Part shown: in pieces, positions 1 through 8,798 of the stretch
Position numbering within the stretch: position 1 is the stretch's first letter
How the letters are laid out: each line of letters begins with the position of its first letter
Assembly: GCA_947500415.1 (NCBI GenBank)
Contig: CANMRT010000001.1
Coordinates: 146,982-210,981, forward strand
Direction of reading: 5' to 3'
DNA from: an uncultured Roseicyclus sp.
GTDB taxonomy: Bacteria > Pseudomonadota > Alphaproteobacteria > Rhodobacterales > Rhodobacteraceae
Length of the DNA: 64,000 nucleotides
Made by a program: the position numbers and the translations under genes
Notes under the pieces: generated by a model
Told to the model about the DNA's origin: nothing
The model's input: only the letters and a program-made list of their open reading frames with translations
Databases searched by the model: none

Positions 1-1432
1 TGCCGTGCTTGTCCTTGAGGTCATGGATATTGGCAAGGATCGTCGCGCGCAGGGAGGCGTCGACCATCGAAACCGGCTCATCCGCGATCAGCAGCTTGGG
101 GCTCAGCATCAGGGCGCGCGCCACGATCAAGCGCTGCCTCTGCCCACCTGAAAGCTGGTGGGGGTAGCGGCCCAGAACCAGCGACGGATCAAGACCCACC
201 GCTTCGCACGCCTCATGCATCGCGGCATCGACATCGCCCTGCATCCCGAAGTTCTCAAACGGGAATTTCAGCGCGTGGTTCACGCGATAGAACGGGTTGA
301 AACAGGCATAAGGATCCTGGAACACCGCCTGTACCTGCTTGCGAAACTCCAGCCTTTCGGCGGCATTCATCTTGTTGATGTCATCGCCCTTGAAGTTCAC
401 CGATCCGGTGGTTGGATCGTTGAACCCCAGCATCAGCGAGCCCATCGTGGATTTGCCCGACCCCGATTGCCCGACGATGGAGATGATCTTGGGCTCTTCC
501 CCATCCAGCGCAAAACTCATCGGATGCAGCGCCGTCACCGCGCCGTATTGCTTGCCGACGCCATCCAGCTCCAGCAGCGGCACATCAAGCTTTTCCCCTT
601 TGGGCGGGGCGGCTTGCGCGTGCAGGAAACTCTCGCCGCCGACCAACGGAACGCTTGAAATCAGCTCTCTCGTATAGGGATGTTCCGCGCCTTCAATGAT
701 CCGACGCACTGGCCCGAACTCCACCAGAACGCCCTTCTTCAGCACGGCGATATCATCCACCGACTGCGCCATCAGCCCCATGTCATGGCCAATCAGGATC
801 AAGCCCGCGCCTATTTTTTCCTGCATCTCCCGCAGGGTCTGCATGACGTGGCGCTGCGTTATGACGTCCAATGCGCTGGTCGGCTCATCCGCGATAATCA
901 GGTCCGGCGTCAGGCAGGTGCCGATGGCGATACAGACGCGCTGTTTCATGCCCCCGCTCAACTCGTGCGGATATAGCCGCCCAACAACCTTTGGGTCCAA
1001 CCCCACACCATCCAGCGCGGTGTTGGAGCGTTCCAGCAACGCGCTTTGCTCCATCGCCCCTTCGTGTGCGACAACCGCATCCCAAATCTGGCTCTCGATC
1101 CGCATCACAGGGTTAAGCGAATTCATCGCCCCCTGCGGGATGTAGCTGATCTTGCGCAGCCGCACGCGGCGCATGCCTTCCTCATCCAGATGCAGGACGT
1201 TGGTGTCGCCCTCCAACGAGTTCAAATGCACCTCGCCCGAGGCGACGAAGCCGGGATTGGCCAGCATCCGCATCGCCGCCAGCGCGGTCGTGGTCTTGCC
1301 CGATCCACTTTCGCCGATGAACCCGATCCGGCGGCCTTTCTCGACGGACAACGTCACATCGGTCACGGCATGGACCACGCCCTTGGAGGTGGGGAAATCG
1401 ATATGGATGTTCTTGATGTCGAGCACGCTCAT
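1..1432 (-). CDS. Peptide-type ABC transporter, tandem-fused ATP-binding protein (partial, 3' end outside window)
   Basis: Cytoplasmic ATPase of a dipeptide/oligopeptide importer, with two ABC modules in one chain (DppD-DppF fusion type). The reading frame is open from ATG at 1432 to the window edge (at least 477 residues). Module 1 has Walker A GESGSGKT near residues 38-45, signature LSGGMKQR near 157 and Walker B LIIADEP near 172. After a linker with the HPYTREL segment typical of this family, module 2 has Walker A GQSGSGKS near 320, signature LSGGQRQR near 425 and Walker B LLIADEP near 445. The frame was followed through the linker with no stop, so this is one fused gene and not two adjacent genes. 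It lies 2 bases after the stop of the upstream permease and is clearly the last visible gene of the 5217-to-1 operon. The C-terminal end of module 2 lies outside the window. Confidence 0.9.
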   Translation of the reverse strand, partial: MSVLDIKNIHIDFPTSKGVVHAVTDVTLSVEKGRRIGFIGESGSGKTTTALAAMRMLANPGFVASGEVHLNSLEGDTNVLHLDEEGMRRVRLRKISYIPQGAMNSLNPVMRIESQIWDAVVAHEGAMEQSALLERSNTALDGVGLDPKVVGRLYPHELSGGMKQRVCIAIGTCLTPDLIIADEPTSALDVITQRHVMQTLREMQEKIGAGLILIGHDMGLMAQSVDDIAVLKKGVLVEFGPVRRIIEGAEHPYTRELISSVPLVGGESFLHAQAAPPKGEKLDVPLLELDGVGKQYGAVTALHPMSFALDGEEPKIISIVGQSGSGKSTMGSLMLGFNDPTTGSVNFKGDDINKMNAAERLEFRKQVQAVFQDPYACFNPFYRVNHALKFPFENFGMQGDVDAAMHEACEAVGLDPSLVLGRYPHQLSGGQRQRLIVARALMLSPKLLIADEPVSMVDASLRATILANIHDLKDKHG

Positions 1433-1434
1433 GG

Positions 1435-2388
1435 TCACAACCTCCTCAACCGCGGGTTAGACACTTCGTCGAGGCCAAGGTTGATCAGCAAAAGCCCGAT
1501 GAACATCACCATCAGCAGCACGGTCGGGAAGCCCCACCACCACCACATGTCCCGCGTCAAAGCCGCTGAATCGATGGCGTCATAGATCACGCGCCCCAAC
1601 GTCGGCACACGCTGGGGGCCAAGACCCAGAACTTCCAATCCCACCGCCGTCACGATGGAGGTTGTGACGTTAGCGATGAACGAGCCGAAAAGGTAAGGCA
1701 CAAGGTTCGGCAGCATCTCCCGGAACATGATATGCCGGTTGGAGGCCCCCGACAGCCGCGCCATCTGCACGTAGCCACTTTCACGCATCGAAAGCACCTG
1801 CGCCCGGATCAGCCGTGTGGGTGATTGCCAGACAAAAGCGGCGATCAGTATGGCCATCATCGTCAACGTGATGTCACCAAAACTGGCCTGCACGACGACA
1901 AGGATCAGCAGGGGTGGGATCGTGATCATGACGTCTGATCCCACCCGGATCACATCATCGATGCGGCCCCCTGTATAGCCTGCCGTGAAGCCCAGGAAGA
2001 TACCCAGCGACATGCCAATCAGGCTGGCCAGCATGCCAACGTAAAGCGAGTTCGGCGCGCCCACGATCAGCAGCGCCAGCAGGTCACGCCCCGCCACATC
2101 GGTGCCAAGGGGGCTCGACGCCAGCCCCGCCTGACCGCGCAAATTCTCGAAGCCCGGCGGCGCCTGGCTCGGCATGACCGCGCCCGTGAACACGAGGTCC
2201 GTGTCCCAGAAGATCCGCCCGAAGATGCCAAGCGCGATGATCCCCATCAAAAGTGTGATGCCCCAGATAAGCTTGGGGTTGTTCCACGGATTGTCGAACC
2301 GCTTCATCCGCTTGAGCTGGCGCTTGGTCAGCCCTGCCATATCGGGGGCGGCGGTTTCGGGCGCTGCGGCGTTTGTCTGGTCTGCCAT
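1435..2388 (-). CDS. Peptide ABC transporter permease (DppC-like)
   Basis: Inner-membrane permease subunit of the peptide importer (317 residues). It has an N-terminal cytoplasmic tail, a first membrane segment near residues 43-65, an OppC-type N-terminal extension, and the binding-protein-dependent permease core with an EAA-like loop (the segment around ESGYVQMARLSGAS) that should dock on the ATPase. The start was taken at the ATG in MADQTN (2388), preceded by GGGAG about 8 bases upstream. A longer in-frame start at 2421 would overlap the end of the upstream permease and lacks a better signal. It lies 4 bases after the DppB-like gene and 2 bases before the fused ATPase, so translational coupling is likely. 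The substrate is not readable from the sequence. Confidence 0.9.
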   Translation of the reverse strand: MADQTNAAAPETAAPDMAGLTKRQLKRMKRFDNPWNNPKLIWGITLLMGIIALGIFGRIFWDTDLVFTGAVMPSQAPPGFENLRGQAGLASSPLGTDVAGRDLLALLIVGAPNSLYVGMLASLIGMSLGIFLGFTAGYTGGRIDDVIRVGSDVMITIPPLLILVVVQASFGDITLTMMAILIAAFVWQSPTRLIRAQVLSMRESGYVQMARLSGASNRHIMFREMLPNLVPYLFGSFIANVTTSIVTAVGLEVLGLGPQRVPTLGRVIYDAIDSAALTRDMWWWWGFPTVLLMVMFIGLLLINLGLDEVSNPRLRRL

Positions 2389-2392
2389 GGCG

Positions 2393-3388
2393 TTACGCTC
2401 CCAACCGGATACGGGGATCAATCAGCGGGTAGAGCAGATCGACAAAGAACACCGCCAGCGCCGTCATCAGGATGATCACAAAGCTGACGCCTTGAATAAC
2501 TGGGTAATCCTGCGTCAGGATCGCGTCATAAAGCAGCTTGCCCATGCCCGGATAGGCAAAGATGCGCTCCACCAGAACCTGCCCCGCCACCAACATGCCG
2601 ATCTTCAGCGCAAACGCCGTGATCTGCGGCAGGATCGCGTTTCGGATCATGTATTTGTACAGGATGTAGCGTTTGCGCAGGCCCTTGGCCTTGGCCAGCA
2701 CCGTGTAATCCTCGCCCTGCACGGTGATCATCAGGCCCCGCATCCCCAGCGCCCAGAAGCCGAACGTGACCAACACAATCGACATCGCAGGCAGGATGCC
2801 GTGATGGGCCACCGATCCGATGAAATCCAAACTCCAGCCCGGCTCCACCCGGATGCCGTAGGCCCCTGTCAGCGGGAACCATCCCAGCGTGCTGGAGAAG
2901 ACATACATCAACAACAGCCCCGACAGGATCGGCGGCATTGAAGTGAAGACCATCGCCGCCGGGATCACCACCTTCCACGGGCGCGGCGTGTGTTCCCACA
3001 CCATCAACGCGCCCAGAAGGTTGCCAATGATGAACGTCAGGATCAGCGCCAGCAGCATCAGGCCAAGCGTCCAGGGCAGGGCGGTCGCGATCATCTGTGC
3101 CACAGGCGTCGGGAAGCTGGCCGTCGACAGGCCGAAATCGAAGGTCAGCGTGTTCTTGATATACAGCCAGTACTGCACGATCAGCGGGTCGTTGAACCCG
3201 AAGCGTTCGGTCAATTGATCCAACAACGCACCGGAATTCTCGATCGTCCCCCCGCCCGAGGCCATCCGCCCCAGCATCGCGTCCACCGGGTTGACCGGCG
3301 ACAGGCGCGGGATGATCCAGATCAGCGTCGCAGCAATGAACACCGTCAAAAACAGCGTGAAGACGCGGTTGGCGAGATATCGGGCCAT
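2393..3388 (-). CDS. Peptide ABC transporter permease (DppB-like)
   Basis: Inner-membrane permease (331 residues) of the DppB/OppB type. It opens with MARYLANRVFTLFLTV, the usual first membrane helix of this subunit. A periplasmic loop carrying LTERFGFNDPLIVQYW is followed by further helices, with the EAA-like segment near GEDYTVLAKAKGL and the conserved C-terminal LVERIFAYPGMGKLLYDAI region. ATG at 3388 is preceded by GGGAGAGG. It lies between the binding-protein gene, with an intergenic hairpin between them, and the DppC-like gene. The length is normal for the family. Confidence 0.92.
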   Translation of the reverse strand: MARYLANRVFTLFLTVFIAATLIWIIPRLSPVNPVDAMLGRMASGGGTIENSGALLDQLTERFGFNDPLIVQYWLYIKNTLTFDFGLSTASFPTPVAQMIATALPWTLGLMLLALILTFIIGNLLGALMVWEHTPRPWKVVIPAAMVFTSMPPILSGLLLMYVFSSTLGWFPLTGAYGIRVEPGWSLDFIGSVAHHGILPAMSIVLVTFGFWALGMRGLMITVQGEDYTVLAKAKGLRKRYILYKYMIRNAILPQITAFALKIGMLVAGQVLVERIFAYPGMGKLLYDAILTQDYPVIQGVSFVIILMTALAVFFVDLLYPLIDPRIRLGA

Positions 3389-3425
3389 GGTCCCTCTCCC
3401 TTATTGATCCGGATCGTCTGGTACC

Positions 3426-3448
3426 GGCGGCCGCTGCATACGGCCGCC
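3426..3448 (-). other. Intercistronic hairpin between binding-protein and permease genes
   Basis: A perfect 8-bp inverted repeat (GGCGGCCG / CGGCCGCC, 7-base loop) lies between the solute-binding-protein stop and the permease start. No T-run follows on the minus strand, so it is not a standard terminator. Hairpins here in ABC operons commonly stabilise the upstream binding-protein mRNA. That role is inferred. Confidence 0.55.
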
Positions 3449-3477
3449 GATCTTAGTCTTAAGATGATCCCGTCAGA

Positions 3478-5217
3478 TCACTCCGCGCGGGTCAGATTGT
3501 GAATGATCTGGTGGCCGCTGTTCCAATGGAAGAACGGGTGGTTGTAGTAGTTGTTCGCTGTCGGCCACCCCTCCCAATAGGTCGTGGAGAACGGCATCAG
3601 CTTGAACGCCTGCACCAGCGGGATGAACGGCATCTCAGCATCCAGGTGCTGATAGGCCTCGGCCACCATGCCCGGGATCGCCGGATCACCCAGCGCCATC
3701 GTCTCCATCTCGTCCACGATCGCGGAATAGGCCACGGCCGCTTCCGTGTCCCAACGCGGCGTGTTGTTGAAGCCGGGGCTGCGCTCACCAACGGGGACCA
3801 CATCGGCCACCGTATAGCGGCCCATGGAGGCCCAGGGTTCATTCACCGACCCGCAGGACAACCACGAATAGCTCATCGTGAAGGCCCCGAACGGAAGCAC
3901 TTCGCCCCAGAACACACCATTCTCCACCGGCACCGACCTTGCGTCGACGCCCGCACGCTGAAGCTGCTCAACCACCATGTCGATGGTCCGCGTATATTCG
4001 GTCGACGCCGAATTGACGTGGATCTCGACAGACAGCGTCTCGCCGTCCTTCATATAGTAGTCGCCTTCACGCACCCAGCCTTCGCCCTCAAGCAACGCTT
4101 GCGCCCCCTCGACATCTGCCGTCGCCGGCAGGCCGTAGCCTGCTTCGACCACTGCATCGATGAAGGGCGACATGGATCCGAACTGCGCAAACATCGTGCT
4201 GGAGGCCGTGGTCGCGCCCTCGGCGGCAATGTTCACGATCTGGGTGCGGTCGATGATCATCGACACGGCGCGGCGCATATTTGCGTTGTCCCAAGGCGCG
4301 ACTGTGGTGTTGATTTCCATCTGGCGGGCGCAAGGGTCGGCCACTGCGAACGGATAGCTGTCATACCAGGCAATCGCGTCGGGGTTCTGGGCCTGAATGG
4401 CCTCGAACGTGCCAACGCTCAGGTTCTGGGCCGCATCCAACTCGCCCGCTATCATCAGCTGTGCACGGCTTTCCTCGCCACCGGATTCAAGGAAGATAAC
4501 ACGCTCCGGTTCAGGCATCTCCATGAAGCCAGTCTCAGCCCCCCACCACGTCTCCGCCCGGTCCCAGATCGCCCGATTGTTGGCGCTAGAGGCATAGACG
4601 TAAGGCCCGGTGCCGATGGGCGGGAAGAAGGTAAAGGTGGCTGGGTCATCCGCGGCGCTCCAGACATGCTCGGGCATGATCAGGAAGCTGCCGAAGATGC
4701 GCACACCGAAGTTTTCGACGGCAAAACGCGGGTTGGGATTGTTCAGCGTGAATTGCACCGTGTGGCTATCCAGCGCCTCGACGCTCGCCACCTGACCGCG
4801 CAGCGTCGCAACTTCGCGCGCCGTCAGTTCCTCGTTTTCCAGCGCCATGTTGACGGTGAAGACAACGTCGTCGGCGTCAAAGGCTTCGCCATCGGACCAC
4901 GTCACGCCTTCACGCAGGCTGATCGTCCAGACATCACCATCGTCGTCCGATGCCGCCTCGGTCGCCAGCCACGGATCCATTTCACCGGTGTTGTAGTTCA
5001 GGATGAACAGCGGCTCCCACATTGCCTGATGGGCGCCGTGCATCCGGCGGATGCCGGTGCCGTCTGTCATCCAGTTGAAGTTCTCCGGGTCCGGGATCGT
5101 GCGGTCGAGATCGAAGATCACCGTGTTTTCGCGCGCGACATCCTGCGCAAATGCACCGCCTGTCAGGGCCAGCGTCATCGCGACCGTGCCGAGCAGCATC
5201 TGGGTTGTCTTTTTCAT
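3478..5217 (-). CDS. Peptide ABC transporter substrate-binding protein (SBP family 5)
   Basis: Periplasmic receptor (579 residues) for the 5217-to-1 importer. It has a Sec signal peptide (MKKTTQMLLGTVAMTLALTG, cleavage after a GGAFA-Q site) and the extracellular solute-binding family 5 fold: a WEPLFI/N-type early segment, TWSDGEAFDADDVVFT near residues 105-120, and late PFIPLVQAF residues. The start was taken at ATG 5217, with GGAGG upstream; one codon further upstream is a TTG. It is the first ABC gene after the MBL hydrolase, with about 60 bases between them. Family 5 receptors bind peptides, but also opines, nickel or oligosaccharides, so the ligand is open. Confidence 0.92.
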   Translation of the reverse strand: MKKTTQMLLGTVAMTLALTGGAFAQDVARENTVIFDLDRTIPDPENFNWMTDGTGIRRMHGAHQAMWEPLFILNYNTGEMDPWLATEAASDDDGDVWTISLREGVTWSDGEAFDADDVVFTVNMALENEELTAREVATLRGQVASVEALDSHTVQFTLNNPNPRFAVENFGVRIFGSFLIMPEHVWSAADDPATFTFFPPIGTGPYVYASSANNRAIWDRAETWWGAETGFMEMPEPERVIFLESGGEESRAQLMIAGELDAAQNLSVGTFEAIQAQNPDAIAWYDSYPFAVADPCARQMEINTTVAPWDNANMRRAVSMIIDRTQIVNIAAEGATTASSTMFAQFGSMSPFIDAVVEAGYGLPATADVEGAQALLEGEGWVREGDYYMKDGETLSVEIHVNSASTEYTRTIDMVVEQLQRAGVDARSVPVENGVFWGEVLPFGAFTMSYSWLSCGSVNEPWASMGRYTVADVVPVGERSPGFNNTPRWDTEAAVAYSAIVDEMETMALGDPAIPGMVAEAYQHLDAEMPFIPLVQAFKLMPFSTTYWEGWPTANNYYNHPFFHWNSGHQIIHNLTRAE

Positions 5218-5277
5218 CAAGTTTCCTCCCTGGGGTCTTGGTCAGTTTTTCCCACCGGCGTCCCGGAGGGCTTTGGT

Positions 5278-5958
5278 TTATCTCACGTAATCCATCACCA
5301 TGACGCGGGTATGATCGGGCAGATCAGCGCGTGTCAGATCAATGGTATGGGCACAGGCAAAGTCGACATGGGCGTCGCGGAAGTTCGCCAGAAAGCTCTC
5401 GATCCACATCGTGTTGCGAGGCTTGTAGGTCAGCGTGCGGAAATGCATCGGAATGATCAGCTTCGGCTTCACCCGGTGAATCATCTGCATAAGGTCCGGC
5501 AGCTCGATGGTCAGGTATCCGCCCGCCAACGTCAGAAGCAGATCGGTGTCGGCAAAGAAATCCTGCTGCGCCTCGGTCAGTGGGTTCCCGACATCCCCCA
5601 TATGGGCGATCTTCAAACCGTCCAGTTCGAAACGATACATGCCGTTTTGTCCCGGCACGTCGTGTTCCGGGTGATGCTCCCACTCCATGGCCTGAATGGC
5701 GTGAACGGTCAAACCGCCCGCCTCGCCCACGCCGCCCGCCTTGGCGACATCGAGCGCATTCATCACCAGCGGATCGCCCTGGATCAGATCAGCGCGACAA
5801 TGGGCGCTGTCATCGTCGGACGAGATCAGGACCACATCGGCGCTTTCCGTGATCGGCGCGTATCCAACACCTTCCGGCGTATAGGGGTCGGTGATGACGG
5901 AAAAACCGGAGCTGTCCGTCAGCTTAAACGCCGCATGTCCGAACCAGGTGATCTTCAT
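5278..5958 (-). CDS. MBL-fold metal-dependent hydrolase-like protein (UlaG/COG2220 type) with atypical metal motif
   Basis: A 226-residue cytoplasmic protein with the metallo-beta-lactamase-like fold. It starts MKITWFGHAAFKL, the usual first strand of the UlaG/YtnP-type group, and has DPYTPEG and a later HMGDVG segment and IPMHFRT. The family's usual T/S-H-x-H-x-D-H metal motif is replaced by ISSDDDSAH at residues 45-53, so the first metal site is either rebuilt from Asp residues or lost. It is co-directional with, and about 60 bases upstream of, the peptide-binding protein, so it may process the imported compound. ATG at 5958 was chosen because it gives the conserved first strand. The function is unknown beyond the fold. 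Confidence 0.72.
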   Translation of the reverse strand: MKITWFGHAAFKLTDSSGFSVITDPYTPEGVGYAPITESADVVLISSDDDSAHCRADLIQGDPLVMNALDVAKAGGVGEAGGLTVHAIQAMEWEHHPEHDVPGQNGMYRFELDGLKIAHMGDVGNPLTEAQQDFFADTDLLLTLAGGYLTIELPDLMQMIHRVKPKLIIPMHFRTLTYKPRNTMWIESFLANFRDAHVDFACAHTIDLTRADLPDHTRVMVMDYVR

Positions 5959-6043
5959 CGCTGCGTTAACTCCTTGTTCACACGTGACGCATTTTGATGC
6001 GGATCAAGGTCGAAAAGGCGGTCGCAGACGGGCTGAAAAAGTC

Positions 6044-6110
6044 TGACCACTTGGACGCTTTTTTCGCAAAAAGTGTGACCAAGTGAACGCATATGCGACC
6101 AGATGAACGC
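6044..6110. repeat. Three short direct repeats downstream of the dioxygenase gene
   Basis: The pattern (T/C)GACCA-NN-TG-(G/A)-ACGC occurs at 6044-6058, 6076-6090 and 6096-6110, separated by 32 and 20 bases. The first copy also forms an imperfect inverted repeat with the second (CCACTTGG against CCAAGTG) around the T-run/A-run TTTTTTCGCAAAAA. It lies between the end of the dioxygenase gene and the start of the MBL gene, so it could be an operator array for the MBL-peptide transporter operon or the scar of an insertion element. Confidence 0.5.
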
Positions 6111-6118
6111 ATTTCCCA

Positions 6119-6955
6119 TCAATTGTTCCCCACGACATGGGGGCTGGACGTGGCAAGAATGTCGTCATTCTCGGGCCGTGGATGGTGCCGCCAATGCCCG
6201 CTCGGGTCACTGCCGCGCGCGATGATCGCCTCGACGCCACGCGCCCATTCAGGATCAATAATCTGGCTGTCCGGGCTACAATAGCGCAGCGTCAGACCAC
6301 AGCGGCGGCGGGCGGAGCGATTGATCTCGGACCCATGGACCAACATGTCGGCGTGAAGTGAAACTTGCCCTTCTTTCAAGGCGTTAGTGAACGGATTGCC
6401 ATAGGATTCGGCGTCTGCGATGCCTTTGTGAAAGACACTGTCTGCGCCCATATCCGAAGTTGCGATGACGCCCCTGTTGTGGGTGCCCGGTATGAACCGC
6501 ATCGCCGCGTTTTCCGCATCTGCATCGTCAATGGCGAGCCAGACGGTCACCGTGCGCGCCGGAGACAATTTCCAGAACGAGGCGTCCTGATGCCAAGGCA
6601 CTTGTCGCGAACCCTCTGGTTTCTTTGATAGAATCGCGCTCGCCCAACAGATGATGTCGGGTCCCACGATGTCTTGTACAAGATCCAGAATCCGCGCGTC
6701 GGTGGCGATATCCCAGATCCCAGCCATCCGCGCCTGATAGCAGTTGATGCCATAAGCGCCATCGGGGCCAAGATCGTTCATCAGGCGGTCAAAGTAGGCG
6801 CGGACATGCTCCATTTCATCAGCGGCAAACACCTGAAACGGCTGCACAAATCCATGCCTATTATATTGCTCAATGTCCAATGCGCTCAACCGCGTGGCGC
6901 GTGACGCCACCGCCGGTCGAAAGCTCAGGTCAAGCAACGTGCCCGCCAGTCCCAT
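6119..6955 (-). CDS. Phytanoyl-CoA dioxygenase (PhyH) family oxygenase
   Basis: A 278-residue non-haem Fe(II)/2-oxoglutarate-dependent oxygenase. The HxD iron ligands are in the WHQDASFW segment (about residues 135-142), the distal His in LHADMLVHGSEIN, and the following arginine pair (SARRRC) is placed to bind 2-oxoglutarate. The WLAIDDADAENAAMRFIPGTH segment is characteristic of PhyH-family enzymes acting on small polar molecules as well as lipids. The start was moved to ATG 6955, which has GGGGAGGA 7 bases upstream; the longer frame to 7078 would run into the divergent regulator. It is divergent from an AraC activator, its likely regulator. The substrate is unknown. Confidence 0.85.
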   Translation of the reverse strand: MGLAGTLLDLSFRPAVASRATRLSALDIEQYNRHGFVQPFQVFAADEMEHVRAYFDRLMNDLGPDGAYGINCYQARMAGIWDIATDARILDLVQDIVGPDIICWASAILSKKPEGSRQVPWHQDASFWKLSPARTVTVWLAIDDADAENAAMRFIPGTHNRGVIATSDMGADSVFHKGIADAESYGNPFTNALKEGQVSLHADMLVHGSEINRSARRRCGLTLRYCSPDSQIIDPEWARGVEAIIARGSDPSGHWRHHPRPENDDILATSSPHVVGNN

Positions 6956-7084
6956 GCCATATTCCTCCCCGTCCCCCCACGCTATTTCAGCAAGAGGCCA
7001 CAGGTTGAGACCCGGCGTTGACAAAAACATGTACAATATTGACAATAGTGCCGACTTTGCACGTGCAGAAAACAGCATAATCCC

Positions 7085-7951
7085 ATGCGATTACCCCAAA
7101 AGGTGTTCAAAATTGATACCTACCTACCTGCAGAGGAGGCCTATCATTTTGTCCGCAAGGATTTGCCCGAGACACCACCCGTCATTGAACATAGCCACGA
7201 TTTCTACGAGCTGTTTTTGGTGGAGCAAGGCAGCGTTCACCATTGGATCAATGGCCTGGAAGAACGGTTGGAGCCCGGCCAACTGACGTTCGTACGCCCA
7301 TTTGATTGCCACGCCCTTCAGGCGGCGCCAAACACGGGTGCACGCATCTTGAATGTGATGTTCCGACGCGACAGTGCGGATCACCTGCTAGAGCGCTATC
7401 ATTCTGAACTCGTTGGACGTTTCTTTTGGTCGCAATCTGATTTCCCAATGTCCGTCCGGCTCGCAGGGCCGCAAAAAGAGCGGGCGGTGAACGCGATGCT
7501 TACGTTGCAATCCAGTCACCGCAGCTTGGCGCGGATCGAGCATTTCTTATTGTCGATGATGACGCACGTTCTTGATGCAACGCACCGCGCCCAAGACCAG
7601 GCACCATTCTGGCTTATCAAAGCGGCCCATGCGGCCCGAGATCAACGGGTGTTTCGCCAGGGAGCACAAGGGATGATCGTCGCAGCCGGCCGATCACAGG
7701 CCCATGTTTGCAGGGAATGCAGACGACATCTTGGACTGAGCCCAACGCAATATGTGAACCGCATTCGCATACAACATGCCGCCATGATGCTTTCGGGCAC
7801 TGCGCAGCCGATATCCAACATTGCGTTGGATTGTGGGTTTGAAAACCTCAGCTATTTCCACCGGTTGTTTCGCGAACAATATGGCACCACACCACGTGGT
7901 TACCGGCAGAGACACATGAAACCGTCAACGCTCGAAGATTACCCAATCTAA
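7085..7951 (+). CDS. AraC-family transcriptional regulator
   Basis: A 288-residue regulator. The N-terminal half is a cupin-like sensor (HSHDFYELFLVEQG near residues 36-50 and the FVRPFDCHAL pocket). The C-terminal half has two AraC helix-turn-helix motifs, the second well conserved (ISNIALDCGFENLSYFHRLF followed by YGTTPRGYRQ, about residues 240-275). The first helix-turn-helix is less typical (AGRSQAHVCRECRRHLG). It is divergent from the PhyH-family oxygenase with a 129-bp spacer containing two TTGACA boxes (7018-7023 and 7039-7044), so it probably controls that gene and itself. Confidence 0.88.
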   Translation: MRLPQKVFKIDTYLPAEEAYHFVRKDLPETPPVIEHSHDFYELFLVEQGSVHHWINGLEERLEPGQLTFVRPFDCHALQAAPNTGARILNVMFRRDSADHLLERYHSELVGRFFWSQSDFPMSVRLAGPQKERAVNAMLTLQSSHRSLARIEHFLLSMMTHVLDATHRAQDQAPFWLIKAAHAARDQRVFRQGAQGMIVAAGRSQAHVCRECRRHLGLSPTQYVNRIRIQHAAMMLSGTAQPISNIALDCGFENLSYFHRLFREQYGTTPRGYRQRHMKPSTLEDYPI

Positions 7952-8798
7952 TTGGATTGCGTCGGCACCCCCCCTGCATCAAAGACACCGTAGGATGTCT
8001 CTAACCATATTCGGATTGGAAAGTGGTGCGCTGAAGAGACTGTGAATGAATTCTTAAGTATATGAAAATGCTATTCTAAAATAGTTGATTGGCGAGAGAT
8101 GTCCCCAGACACCTTTGCGATGGACGCCCTAGTCTTTTTAGTCGGCACCCTGATCGGGCAGAGACCTGGGATGTTGCTAGCATATCGCCTCACAGACATC
8201 GGCAAGTTGGTGCAGCATGAGCTGAGCCGAATGACCAAGGTGCGGATCCAGTTGGCATTTGCTGCGGCGACCGCAAAGGCCTCATCCGAAATAACCGGAT
8301 TGGTTACGCGTGATCGCGCTCGACGGCTGCAAGCGCTCCGACTGAAAGGATAACGGCGATAATAATTCTTGTGCGTCAACCTAGCGAAACGCCGAAGCCA
8401 AAGCACCCTCCTTCCATGGCGGCCAAAACCGTGTAAGCGGGCGTGGCGTTGTCAAGAACAACAGTTCGCCTGGAGAAAAGGAATACGGTCATTGATCCGA
8501 CCAGCTGAGGTGTTTGCGCCGTTTGTGATCGATTGTGCTGCGGAACGATGGTTTCATCTCCGACATTTGAGCTTGCGTTTTCGCTGCCGATCGCAAGCGT
8601 CCAAAGAGCTTTGCCTCAAATGCAACGACAAGCGAGGGTTGCCAAAAAAACCGAGCGTAGCCGACGATGCCATTGCGGGATCAGGACAAAGACAAAGCTG
8701 CCGTCACACCGCATTGACGTCGAAGGTCCATCCTGCATTGGGAGGGTGGGCCGGCAAGTGTTTGACCAACTGCCCGAATGCGTCGAGCGCTCAATCGA
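7952..8798. other. 847-bp stretch with no supportable gene
   Basis: Between the AraC gene and the FAD oxidase (convergent ends). Only short overlapping open frames occur on both strands (for example 8099-8353 plus and 8071-8406 minus). None has a convincing ribosome binding site or family motif. Base composition is lower in GC than the neighbours in its first 150 bases. It may be the remains of a decayed gene or element. Confidence 0.4.

Noticed and set aside
3499..5997. An 832-residue open frame on the plus strand
   Set aside because: It lies antisense to the binding-protein and MBL genes, has no domain, and is rich in His/Arg as expected for a shadow frame in GC-rich DNA.
8071..8406. A possible transposase or other gene in the 7952-8798 gap
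   Set aside because: Both strands have short frames of similar length with no family motif, no terminal inverted repeats and no good ribosome site.
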